NCBI RefSeq assembly: GCF_007096885.1
Contig: NZ_VJNO01000001.1
Location: 1-64,000, forward strand
Length of the DNA: 64,000 nt
Direction of reading: 5' to 3'
DNA from: Streptomyces sp. 130
GTDB lineage: Bacteria > Actinomycetota > Actinomycetes > Streptomycetales > Streptomycetaceae
Shown here one piece after another: positions 31,444 through 39,512 of the stretch (positions within the stretch are counted from its first letter, which is position 1; every line of letters begins with the position of its first letter). The translations under genes and the position numbers were made by a program. The notes beneath the pieces were generated by a model, which was not told where the DNA came from, searched no databases, and saw only the letters and a list, made by a program, of their open reading frames with translations.

Positions 31444-32330
31444 TACCCCCGGCCGCGATCTTCGCGGGTCTCGCCGTGGGCGGCGGTCTCGCCCTGCTCA
31501 TCCGGGAACTGGTGGGCCCGCAGCCCGATCTGGCGTCCAGCCTGCGCCGCCTGAACGCCACCGCGCCGGAACCGGACCAGGAGACGGGCCCGGCCAGCCG
31601 GGACGACGAGTGGGGCGCCTGGCTGCTGGAACACCTCCAGGGGCTGCCCGGGGTCACCGTCCCGCGCAAGGACCTGGCGCTGGTCGGGCAGACCCCCGAG
31701 CGGTTCCTGCTGCTCAAGGCGGCGCTGGCGGGCGGCGGTCTGCTGATTCCGCCGGTCGTCGTCGGTGCCTGGACGCTGATGGGGCTCGGCGTGCCGTTCT
31801 ACCTGCCGGTCGTGGTGGGTCTGGTGCTCGGCGCGCTGCTCTGGTTCGTCCCCGATCTGTCCGTACGGGACCAGGCGGCGCGGGCGCGCGAGGAGTTCTC
31901 GCACGCGATCGCCGCCTATCTGGACCTCGTCGCGCTCAAGCGGGCCGCCGACGCCGGGCCGACCGAGGCCCTGGAGCGGGCCGCCGCCGTCGGCCGGGGC
32001 TGGGCCTTCACCCGGCTCCAGGAGGCGATGATGCGGGCCCGCGTGGACAAGGTCCCGCCGTGGGAGGCGCTGGGCCGGCTGACCCAGGAGCTGGACCTGC
32101 CGGTCCTGGAGGACGTCGCCGAGATCATGCGGATGTCGGCGCACGACGGCGCCGCCGTCTACACGACGCTGCGGGCCCGGTCCAAGTCCCTGCGGACCGA
32201 ACTGCTCGCCAGGCAGGCCGCCGAGGCGAACGAGGACAGCGAGAAGATGACCGCCCCCGGCGCGCTCCTCGCCGTGCTCGTGATGCTGATGGTCGCCTTC
32301 CCGGCGGTGATCAACATCATGGCGACGTAA
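31440..32330 (+). CDS. tadC: TadC-like pilus inner-membrane protein
   Basis: A 296-residue T2SSF-family protein. It has an N-terminal helix, a cytoplasmic start with LPGVTVPRKDLALVGQTPERF, a helix pair (GGGLLIPPVVVGAWTLMG; PVVVGLVLGALLWFVPDL), the F-domain (FSHAIAAYLDLVALKRAADAG) and a C-terminal helix (LLAVLVMLMVAFPAVIN). GTG at 31440 overlaps the end of tadB. A gap of 103 bases follows, so the pilin genes may have an extra promoter. Confidence 0.85.
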   Translation: MIPPAAIFAGLAVGGGLALLIRELVGPQPDLASSLRRLNATAPEPDQETGPASRDDEWGAWLLEHLQGLPGVTVPRKDLALVGQTPERFLLLKAALAGGGLLIPPVVVGAWTLMGLGVPFYLPVVVGLVLGALLWFVPDLSVRDQAARAREEFSHAIAAYLDLVALKRAADAGPTEALERAAAVGRGWAFTRLQEAMMRARVDKVPPWEALGRLTQELDLPVLEDVAEIMRMSAHDGAAVYTTLRARSKSLRTELLARQAAEANEDSEKMTAPGALLAVLVMLMVAFPAVINIMAT

Positions 32331-32433
32331 CAGCGGTAACAACCGGCTACGGGCCGAACCGCCGTCACACCCGACCGCGTCCCCTCACCAGGGAGTCGAC
32401 GCACACAAGAGAAGGAACGAGGAGGCTCGCAGC

Positions 32434-32658
32434 ATGAACGCGATCAGCAAGCTCACGAACCGGGCCGCTGTATCCCTGACCATGGTCCTGGCGGTGCTGG
32501 CCGACCGCGTGGAGCAGGGCGCCAAGGACCCCGACCGCGGTGACGTCTCCATCACCACGGTGATCATCTGGGTCGCCGCCGTGACGGGCGCGCTGCTCAT
32601 CGCAGGCACCATCGCCACGGTCATCTCCAGGTACAACGGCAAGCTGGCGGGCATCTGA
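32434..32658 (+). CDS. Small pilin-like (Flp-type) membrane protein
   Basis: A 74-residue protein. After a 35-residue leader comes DRGDVSITTVIIWVAAVTGA and a continuing hydrophobic helix, then a short basic tail. Length, one helix and position directly before the TadE-like genes fit the major pilin subunit, but the Glu at +5 of classical Flp pilins is not seen. GGAGG lies eleven bases before the ATG. Its stop overlaps the next ATG. Confidence 0.6.
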   Translation: MNAISKLTNRAAVSLTMVLAVLADRVEQGAKDPDRGDVSITTVIIWVAAVTGALLIAGTIATVISRYNGKLAGI

Positions 32659-33065
32659 TGAAGCCCGCGGTCGTCGCGCGCCGCCCGCTGGACGACCGCG
32701 GCGACACCTCGGTCCAGATGGCGATCGTCTTCCCCTTCGTCATCCTGCTGACGATCGCCGTGGTGCAGGTGTCGCTCTGGTACTACGCGCGCAACGTGGC
32801 CCTGACCGCCGCGCGCGAGGGCGTCGCGGCGGCACGGGTCTACGAATCGGGCCGGGGGGCCGGCGCGGAGCGCGCGCAGGCCGTGCTCGGCCGGATCGCG
32901 GGCAACACGCTGCTCGGCCCGTCCGTCTCCACGGGCGGCAGTACGGCGGAGCGCGTCCGCGTCCAGGTCACCGGGCGCGCCCCGTCGCTGCTGCCCGGGG
33001 TGCCGGGGCTGACGATCACACAGAGCGCGTCCGGGCCGGTGGAGCGCTGGACGACCGGGGGATGA
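32658..33065 (+). CDS. TadE-like pseudopilin
   Basis: A 135-residue protein with the TadE-type N-terminus: DDRGDTSVQMAIVFPFVILL, with the hydrophobic helix continuing to about residue 40, then a soluble domain. TadE/TadF/TadG pseudopilins are processed like pilins and incorporated at the pilus base. It shares the DRG motif with the preceding and following genes. ATG overlaps the pilin stop; one base separates its end from the next start. Confidence 0.8.
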   Translation: MKPAVVARRPLDDRGDTSVQMAIVFPFVILLTIAVVQVSLWYYARNVALTAAREGVAAARVYESGRGAGAERAQAVLGRIAGNTLLGPSVSTGGSTAERVRVQVTGRAPSLLPGVPGLTITQSASGPVERWTTGG

Positions 33066-33066
33066 G

Positions 33067-33489
33067 ATGAAGTGGGACGACCGGGGGAGCGAGGCGGTCC
33101 AGGCCGCGATCGTCACGCCGCTGATGATCATTTTCCTCTGTCTGGCCCTCGCGGGCGGCCGGGTGGTGACCGCCGGGAACAAGGTGGACGCCGCCGCCGA
33201 GGACGCGGCGCGCGAGGCGTCCATCTCGCGCACCGCCGGGGCCGCCCGGAGCAACGCCCTCGCCGCCGCCCGGGAGACCCTGGCCGACCAGGGCCTCACC
33301 TGCTCCGGCACGCGCGTCAGCGTGGACGCGTCGGGGCTCAACGCCCCCCTGGGCACCGTCGGAACGGTCCGCGTGACCGTCGCGTGCACCGTCCCGCTGT
33401 CCGACCTGATGCTGCCGGGCGCCCCCGGCAGCCACACCCTCACGTCGACGTTCACCTCGGCGGTGGACGCGTACCGGGAGCGCGACTGA
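33067..33489 (+). CDS. TadE/TadF-like pseudopilin
   Basis: A 140-residue protein starting MKWDDRGSEAVQAAIVTPLM, a clear TadE-family signature, then ALAGGRVVTAGNKVDAAAEDAAREAS and a soluble domain with two cysteines. The second helix region with AAAEDAARE is typical of TadE proteins. It is translated directly after the previous gene and overlaps the next ATG. Confidence 0.8.
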   Translation: MKWDDRGSEAVQAAIVTPLMIIFLCLALAGGRVVTAGNKVDAAAEDAAREASISRTAGAARSNALAAARETLADQGLTCSGTRVSVDASGLNAPLGTVGTVRVTVACTVPLSDLMLPGAPGSHTLTSTFTSAVDAYRERD

Positions 33490-33914
33490 TGCGTACGTAC
33501 GACGACCGGGGCGGCATCGCCGTCTACAGCGCCATCATCACCGTGGCGCTCCTCGCCGTCATCGGGATCACCGTGGACGGCGGCGGCAAGCTGCGCGCCA
33601 CGGAGCGGGCCGACGCCATCGCGATGGAGGCCGCCCGGGCCGGCGGCCAGGCCATCGATCCCGCCCAGGCCATCCCGGGCAAGGCCGTCGTCGCCCAGCC
33701 CGCCGCCGCGCGCGCCGCCGCCGCGGCGTACCTCTCGGCGGCCGGGGCGCACGGCAGCGCGACGGTGTCGGCCGACGGGAAGCGGGTGACGGTCACCGTG
33801 ACCGACACGTACGAGACCCGCTTCCTCACGGTCGTCGGCATTTCCTCCATGTCCGTCCACGGGGAGGGGCACGCCACGCTCATCCACGGTGTCGTCGCCC
33901 CCGAAGGGTCGTGA
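33489..33914 (+). CDS. TadG-like pilus-associated protein
   Basis: A 141-residue protein starting MRTYDDRGGIAVYSAIITVA, again with DRG before the helix, followed by GGGKLRATERADAIAMEAARAGGQ, the pattern of the pilus-assembly TadE/G-like family. It lacks the long von Willebrand domain of full TadG. Coupled to both neighbours by overlaps. Confidence 0.75.
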   Translation: MRTYDDRGGIAVYSAIITVALLAVIGITVDGGGKLRATERADAIAMEAARAGGQAIDPAQAIPGKAVVAQPAAARAAAAAYLSAAGAHGSATVSADGKRVTVTVTDTYETRFLTVVGISSMSVHGEGHATLIHGVVAPEGS

Positions 33915-36900
33915 TCGCGGTGCGTACGGTCGGCAGTCTGATACGGGCCCTGCTGAGCCTCGTCGTCCTGGCGGCGCTGCTCGCCGGGCTGCCGGTGCTC
34001 CTCTGGTGGGCGACCGGCGTCGTCCTCGACAACGGGATCGAGGACCTGACCCACCTGTTCTCCCGGCAGGACACCGGGGGCGCCTTCCTGCTCCTGCTCG
34101 CCGCCGCCGGCTGGGTGGGCTGGGCGGGCTTCGCCTTCTCCGTCCTGCTGGAGATCCCCGCCCAGCTGCGTGGCCGCACGGTCCGCCGGCTGAGCGGCCT
34201 CGGGGCGAGCCAGCGGGCCGCCGCGACGCTGATCGGCTCCATCCTGGGGCTCCTGCCGCCGGCCGGGGCGGCCCGCGCCGCCCCGGCCGCCGCGCCGGTC
34301 TCCGTCACCCAGTCGTACGCCCCCGCCGGCGCCACGGACACCGCGCACGCCCCGGACGCCCGCACCACGCGGCAGGCCGCCCCGGCCGACTCCTACACCG
34401 TGCGGGACATCCGTCCGGCCGAGAGCCTGTGGAGCATCGCGGAGGACCGGCTGGGCGACGGCAACCGCTGGCACGAGATCGCCACGCTCAACGAGGGCCG
34501 GGTGATGACGGACGGCACGGTCTTCCACGCCCAGGGCTTCCTCCAGCCCGGCTGGCAGCTGCGGATGCCGGCCGGCACGGGGGCCGCCCCCGAGGCGGCG
34601 GCGCCCTCGGGCGGGACGGCGACGGTCCGCCCCGGCGACTCGCTGGGTGCCATCGCGGACCGCGAACTCGGTGATCCGGCGCGCTACGGGGAGATCTTCG
34701 ATCTCAACCGGGGTGCGGAGCTGCCGGGCGGCGGCACGTTCACCAACCCGGACCTGATCATCCCGGGCCAGCACCTGAAGCTCCCGGCACCGGCCCCGGC
34801 GAACCCGGCCCCGGCGAACCCCGGTCCGGGGAAGCCCGGTCCGGCGAATCCCGGTCCGGCGGAGACCGGTAAGCCGGACCCGGCGGAGACGGCCCGGCCC
34901 GCGCCCGCGAAGCCCGCGGAGACGGCGAAGCCCAAGCCGGCCGAGACGGCGCCCGCCAAGCCGGCCGAGTCGGCGAAGCCGAAGCCCGCGGAGACGGGGC
35001 CCGCCAAGCCGGCAGAGTCGGCGAAGCCGAAGCCTGCGGAGACGGGGCCCGCCAAGCCGGCAGAGTCGGCGAAGCCGAAGCCCGCGGAGACGGGGCCCGC
35101 CAAGCCGGCCGAGACGGCGAAGCCGAAGCCGGCCGAGACGGCGCCCGCCAAGCCGGCCGAGTCCGCCAAGCCCGGGCCCGCCGAGTCCGCCGAGTCGGCG
35201 CAGCCGACCCCCGCCGCCGACGAGGACGCCGGGTTCTCCGCCCGTACCGGCGCCGGGATCGGCGCCCTGCTGGCCGCCGGGGTCCTCGGCGTCCTCGGCA
35301 CCCGCCGCATCGTGCAGCAGCGTCGCCGGCGCCCCCGGCGCCGCATCGCGTTGCCCGAGGGCGATGCCGCCGCGCTGGAAAGGGGGATGCGGGCGGCCTC
35401 GGCGGACGTGCCGGAGGGGCTCGACCTGCTGGACCGCGCCCTGCGCACCCTCTCCGCCGAGCTGGCGCGCGAGGGCACCGCGCTGCCGCGGCTCGACGCC
35501 GTCGTCGTCACCCCGGACGGGGCCGCGCTCCACCTCTGCGAACCGGCCGCCCCCGTAACCCCGTTCGTGCCCGTGGTGAGCGGGGACGAGATCTGGTGGT
35601 GCCCGAAGGACTCGGGGGCGCTGCTGCCCGCCGAGGGGGCGTCGGCGACCGCGCTGCCGTATCCGGCGCTGATCAGCCTGGGCACCAGCTTCGAGGGGTT
35701 CCCGGTCCTGGTCGACCTGGAGCGCATCGGGATGCTCCGGCTCGACGGCGAGACGGAGGACGTACGGTCCGTACTGCTGGCGCTGGCCGTGGAGCTGGCG
35801 TCCGACTCGCTGCACGCCGAGCACACGGTCCGGCTCGTCGGTTTCGGCGAGGAGCTGAAGACCGCGTTCCCGGGCCGGGTCGTGCACCACGCGACCCTGG
35901 CCTCCGCCGTCGCCGGCCTCAGGAGCCACGACGAGGCGCAGCGGCGGGCGCTGGCGGAGAGCGGTGCGGAGAGCCTGTGCGAGGCGCGGCTGCTGGGGAC
36001 CGGGGCGGACGCCTGGGCACCGCAGATCGTGCTGTGCGCCCTGCCGCTCACCGGCTCGGACCCGAGCGCGCTCGACCTGCTCGAACTGACGGCGGCCCAG
36101 CCGCGCACCTCGCTGGCCGCCGTGACGAGCGCCGACGACGGGCTCGGCCTGCCGGAGACCTGGAGCGTCGACACCGCGCCCGGCGTCGTCGTCACGATTC
36201 CGGAGACGGACCTCGAAGTGATGCTGCAACGCCTCGAACCGGCCCAGTACGCGGCCCTGCTGGAACTGATGGCGGTCACCGAGCGGCCCACGGACGAGCC
36301 GACGCCCGACTGGGCCCGGCCGCACGACCCGCGACTCACGCTCGCCGTCATGGCCGCCCCGGAACCGGAGGCCGCCGGGGACGACGGGAACCCGGTGCGC
36401 ACCGCTTCCGTGGAGGAAACGATCACCGCTCCGGCACCGGTGCCCGCCCACCCGTACATCCGGGTGCTCGGGCCGGTCGGGATGGAGTCGGCCGAGGGCC
36501 CCGTCGAGTCCAACCGGCGTGGCCGGCTGACCGAGATGGCCGCCTGGCTCGTCCTGCACCCGGGCCAGGAGCACCGGGCCCTGGACGAGGCGATCTGGCC
36601 GGGCCGCGAGGTCGGGCACTCGCTGCGCAACTCCAACGTGAGCAAGCTGCGCGCCTGGACGGGCGGCCAGTCCTACCTGCCGTTCGTGACGGACGGGCGG
36701 TACGCCTTCGCCCCGTACGTGCGGTGCGACTGGCTGGACTTCCAGGAGCTGTACCAGGAGGGCATGCACGCCCGGGGCGCCGCCGCCGACACCGCGCTGG
36801 CGCGGGCGCTCTCGCTGGTCCGGGGCACCCCGTTCGAAGGGACCAACCCGCGCAACTACCTCTGGGCGGACGCCCTGTTCCACGACATCGTGTCGTCGGT

Positions 36901-37198
36901 CGTGGACGTCGCCCACGAGCTGGCGGAGCGCTGCCTGGCGGCCGGCGACCTCACCGGCGCGGTCGCGGCGGCCACGCGCGGCCTGGTCGCGTCCCCGGAG
37001 AGCGAGCTGCTGACCCGGGACCTCTTCCGGGCGCACGCGGCACGCGGCGACCGGTCCGCCGTCATCGAGGCGGCGGACCGGCTCAACCGGCTCAACGAGG
37101 AGCTGGGGACCGACGCGGAGGACGAGACGATCGACCTGCTCCGGGACATCCTGAAGGCCCTGCCGGAAGCGGCCGCGCTGGGGAACTCAGCCGCCTAG
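33911..37198 (+). CDS. Membrane-bound LysM-BTAD regulator ending the Tad operon
   Basis: A 1095-residue multidomain protein. Two helices lie at residues about 8-36 and 57-82, then LysM1 at about 161-220 (SYTVRDIRPAESLWSIAEDR), LysM2 at about 236-292 (VRPGDSLGAIADRELGD), a Lys/Pro/Ala/Glu repeat region, a helix at about 447-463, and a large cytoplasmic part ending in a winged-helix plus BTAD domain (about 850-1095: NSNVSKLRAWTG; LYQEGMHARGAAAD). LysM binds peptidoglycan and BTAD is found in SARP-type regulators. It overlaps the TadG-like gene. It may signal wall state to gene expression; this is inference. Confidence 0.8.
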   Translation: MIAVRTVGSLIRALLSLVVLAALLAGLPVLLWWATGVVLDNGIEDLTHLFSRQDTGGAFLLLLAAAGWVGWAGFAFSVLLEIPAQLRGRTVRRLSGLGASQRAAATLIGSILGLLPPAGAARAAPAAAPVSVTQSYAPAGATDTAHAPDARTTRQAAPADSYTVRDIRPAESLWSIAEDRLGDGNRWHEIATLNEGRVMTDGTVFHAQGFLQPGWQLRMPAGTGAAPEAAAPSGGTATVRPGDSLGAIADRELGDPARYGEIFDLNRGAELPGGGTFTNPDLIIPGQHLKLPAPAPANPAPANPGPGKPGPANPGPAETGKPDPAETARPAPAKPAETAKPKPAETAPAKPAESAKPKPAETGPAKPAESAKPKPAETGPAKPAESAKPKPAETGPAKPAETAKPKPAETAPAKPAESAKPGPAESAESAQPTPAADEDAGFSARTGAGIGALLAAGVLGVLGTRRIVQQRRRRPRRRIALPEGDAAALERGMRAASADVPEGLDLLDRALRTLSAELAREGTALPRLDAVVVTPDGAALHLCEPAAPVTPFVPVVSGDEIWWCPKDSGALLPAEGASATALPYPALISLGTSFEGFPVLVDLERIGMLRLDGETEDVRSVLLALAVELASDSLHAEHTVRLVGFGEELKTAFPGRVVHHATLASAVAGLRSHDEAQRRALAESGAESLCEARLLGTGADAWAPQIVLCALPLTGSDPSALDLLELTAAQPRTSLAAVTSADDGLGLPETWSVDTAPGVVVTIPETDLEVMLQRLEPAQYAALLELMAVTERPTDEPTPDWARPHDPRLTLAVMAAPEPEAAGDDGNPVRTASVEETITAPAPVPAHPYIRVLGPVGMESAEGPVESNRRGRLTEMAAWLVLHPGQEHRALDEAIWPGREVGHSLRNSNVSKLRAWTGGQSYLPFVTDGRYAFAPYVRCDWLDFQELYQEGMHARGAAADTALARALSLVRGTPFEGTNPRNYLWADALFHDIVSSVVDVAHELAERCLAAGDLTGAVAAATRGLVASPESELLTRDLFRAHAARGDRSAVIEAADRLNRLNEELGTDAEDETIDLLRDILKALPEAAALGNSAA
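34910..35197 (+). repeat. 48-bp coding repeat, six units
   Basis: Six consecutive 16-residue units based on KPAESAKPKPAETGPA lie at residues 334-429 of the LysM-BTAD protein. The three central units are almost identical at the DNA level. The region probably forms a stiff wall-spanning linker whose length may vary between strains. Confidence 0.85.
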
Positions 37199-38695
37199 CG
37201 GCTCGTACGCGAACCAGTCGAAGTGCACCGTGCCGCTCGCCGCGTACAGCCCGATCACCCGGCCGGTGAAGCCGCCGGTCACCTCCGTGGAGAGGTAGCG
37301 CCCGTCGAGGGAGCCGAGCACGGTGAACGTGCCGTCCGGCTCCTCGAAGCCCAGGGACACCGTGTCCGGTCCCGTGCACGGGTCGAGCGGGGCCCGGGTG
37401 GGCTCGATGTCGATGCCGAGCACCACCGGTCCGGCGGGCGCCGGGCGGGACGCGACCACCGTGCGGAGCGGGCCGATCCGGGCGATGAGCCGGACCTCGC
37501 CGCCGCCCGCCTCGACCGCGTAGTGATGCGCCTCGTCGAGCCGGACCGCGAGCCCGCCGTGGCCGTCCGCCGCGTCCGCCAGCGTGCGCGCCCGGCACGC
37601 CAGGTGCTGCTGCCGGCGGCCGGTGAACACCGCGTCCGGGTCGTCCAGCGTGGAGCCCCGCCCGTGCAGGGTCAGCCAGCCGGGCCGCTCCTTCGTCCCG
37701 GCCCGCCCGGCGGTCGAGCGGCGCGGCGAGATCCAGTACGGGCGCGGCTCGGCCTGGTCGAAGTCGTCCCGGGCCGGCGCGGCCGGCGCGGGCGCCAACG
37801 GCCACGGCGGCGCCGGGAGTTCGGTGGCGACCTCGCCGACGACGGGCCAGCCGTCCACCCAGGTCACCGGGGCGAGGAAGGTCTCCCGGCCGAGTACGTG
37901 CCAGCCGGGGGTGCCGCCGCCCGGCCGCACGCCGAGGAGCACCAGCCACCAGGAGCCGTCCGGCCCCTGCACCAGGTCGCCGTGGCCGGTGTTCTGGACG
38001 GGGTGCTCGCGGCCCCGGTGGGTGAGGACCGGGTTGTCCGGGCAGGGCTCGAACGGCCCGGCGGGCGAGGGACCGCGCGCGACGGAGACCGCGTGCCCGC
38101 GCTCGGTGCCGCCCTCCGCGATGACGAGGTACCAGTGGTCGCCGATCCGGTAGAGGTGCGGGGCCTCCGGCGCCTTCGCCCCTGGCGCCCCGGACCAGAT
38201 GCGGCGGGGTTCGCCGATGGTCTCGCCGGTGTGCGGGTCGATGCGGACCTGGGAGACCCCGGCCACGGTGCACCAGCAGCTGCCGTCCTCGTCCCAGGCC
38301 AGGTCCGGGTCGATGCCGGGCACGCCGGGCAGCGGGACCGGGTCGGACCAGGGGCCGGCCGGGTCGGTGGTGGTGAACAGCAGGTTGCCCACCTCGACAT
38401 TGGTGACGACGAGCCAGAACCGGCCGTCGTGGTGCCGGAGCGTCGGTGCGTAGATGCCGCCGGAGGCCCGGGTCCCCGGGGTCAGGTGCAGCTGCTCGGG
38501 CCGGTCGAGGACGTTGCCCAGCTGCGTCCAGTGGACCAGGTCGCGGCTGTGGAAGAGGGGGATGCCCGGGAAGTACTCGAAGCTGGAGCACACCAGGTAG
38601 TAGTCGTCGCCCACGCGGCAGACGCTGGGGTCGGGGTGGAACCCGGGGATCACCGGGTTGCTGACGGTCGTGCCCGTCTGGTCTCGGACTGGCAT
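37187..38695 (-). CDS. Glycoside hydrolase family 43 enzyme
   Basis: A 502-residue protein with the five-bladed propeller pattern of GH43: NPVIPGFHPDPSVCRVGDDYYLVCSS (catalytic Asp in HPDPS), GIYAPTLRHHDGRFW, GIDPDLAWDEDG (second Asp) and KAPEAPHLYRIGDHWYL (catalytic Glu). The C-terminal 200 residues form a beta-sandwich domain as in xylosidases and arabinofuranosidases. No signal peptide, so it should act inside the cell on short xylo- or arabino-oligosaccharides. A LacI-type palindrome lies 57 bases upstream. Its last 12 bases overlap the convergent LysM-BTAD gene. Confidence 0.9.
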   Translation of the reverse strand: MPVRDQTGTTVSNPVIPGFHPDPSVCRVGDDYYLVCSSFEYFPGIPLFHSRDLVHWTQLGNVLDRPEQLHLTPGTRASGGIYAPTLRHHDGRFWLVVTNVEVGNLLFTTTDPAGPWSDPVPLPGVPGIDPDLAWDEDGSCWCTVAGVSQVRIDPHTGETIGEPRRIWSGAPGAKAPEAPHLYRIGDHWYLVIAEGGTERGHAVSVARGPSPAGPFEPCPDNPVLTHRGREHPVQNTGHGDLVQGPDGSWWLVLLGVRPGGGTPGWHVLGRETFLAPVTWVDGWPVVGEVATELPAPPWPLAPAPAAPARDDFDQAEPRPYWISPRRSTAGRAGTKERPGWLTLHGRGSTLDDPDAVFTGRRQQHLACRARTLADAADGHGGLAVRLDEAHHYAVEAGGGEVRLIARIGPLRTVVASRPAPAGPVVLGIDIEPTRAPLDPCTGPDTVSLGFEEPDGTFTVLGSLDGRYLSTEVTGGFTGRVIGLYAASGTVHFDWFAYEPLGG

Positions 38696-38751
38696 GGCAT
38701 CCGTTCCTGTACGTCGCGCGAGTGCCGCCGTGTCTGTGGCGGGCGCCCCTG

Positions 38752-38765
38752 TCGAAGCGCTTCGA
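38752..38765. promoter_or_regulatory. LacI-family operator upstream of GH43
   Basis: TCGAAGCGCTTCGA is a perfect 14-bp palindrome with the central CG typical of LacI-family sites in Streptomyces sugar operons. It lies 57 bases before the GH43 start. No LacI gene is in the window, so the repressor is elsewhere. Confidence 0.75.
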
Positions 38766-38866
38766 TAACGGGGCGATCCTTGCCACCGCCGGGGCGCGCG
38801 TCAAGGGCTCCCCTTGCGCGGGCCCGCCGTTGCTCTTGAGCGGCCTCGTTGACCGGCCCGCCCCCG

Positions 38867-39508
38867 TCAGCCCCTGAGGTACGCCAGCACCGCGAGCACC
38901 CGGCGGTTGGTGGTGTCGTCCACGGACAGGCCGAGCTTGCCGAGGATCGAGCCGAAGTGCTTGCTGACCGTGCCCTCGCTCACCGAAAGGGCCTCCGCGA
39001 CCGAGGCGTTGGACTTGCCCTCCGCCATCAGGGCCAGCACCGCCAGCTCGCGCTCGGTCAGCCGGGACAGCGGGTCCCGGCGGTGCCGGATCAGCTGGCG
39101 CACCACCTCCGGGTCGACCACGGTGTCCCCGGCGGCGACCCGGGTGAGGGCGTCCATGAACTCCTCGACGTGGCCGATGCGTTCCTTGAGGAGGTAACCG
39201 ACGCCCCGCCCGTCCGCCGAGTCGAGCAGGTCCTCCGCGTAGGTGCGCTGCACGTACTGGCTGAGCACCAGCACCGGCAACCCGGGCTGCTTGGCGCGCA
39301 GTTCGAGCGCGGCGCGCAGGCCCTCGTCGGAGAATCCGGGCGGCATGCGGACATCGGTCACCACGACGTCCGGGTCGTGCTCGGTGACGGCCGCGATCAG
39401 CTCGTCCGCCGTCCCCGCGCCCGCCACCACCTGGTGGCCGAACCGTTCGAGGAGGCCGACGAGTCCTTCGCGCAGGAGCACGCTGTCCTCGGCCAGTACG
39501 ATCCGCAA
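38867..39508 (-). CDS. NarL/FixJ-family response regulator
   Basis: A 213-residue response regulator. The receiver has IVLAEDSVLLREGL (acidic pocket), VVVTDVRMPPG (phospho-Asp) and YLLKERI (Lys). The C-terminal LuxR-type helix-turn-helix has LTERELAVLALMAEGKSNASVAEAL and VSKHFGSILGKLGL. TTG at 39508 is chosen because AAGGA lies nine bases upstream and the frame begins with the usual LRIVLAEDS; a GTG at 39532 would overlap the kinase gene. It is the partner of the adjacent histidine kinase. Confidence 0.9.
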   Translation of the reverse strand: MRIVLAEDSVLLREGLVGLLERFGHQVVAGAGTADELIAAVTEHDPDVVVTDVRMPPGFSDEGLRAALELRAKQPGLPVLVLSQYVQRTYAEDLLDSADGRGVGYLLKERIGHVEEFMDALTRVAAGDTVVDPEVVRQLIRHRRDPLSRLTERELAVLALMAEGKSNASVAEALSVSEGTVSKHFGSILGKLGLSVDDTTNRRVLAVLAYLRG

Positions 39509-39512
39509 CGCC

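Noticed and set aside
33524..37036. 1170-codon open frame antisense to the Tad/LysM-BTAD genes
   Set aside because: Repetitive Arg/Gly/Leu composition, no motif, and complete overlap with the LysM-BTAD gene.
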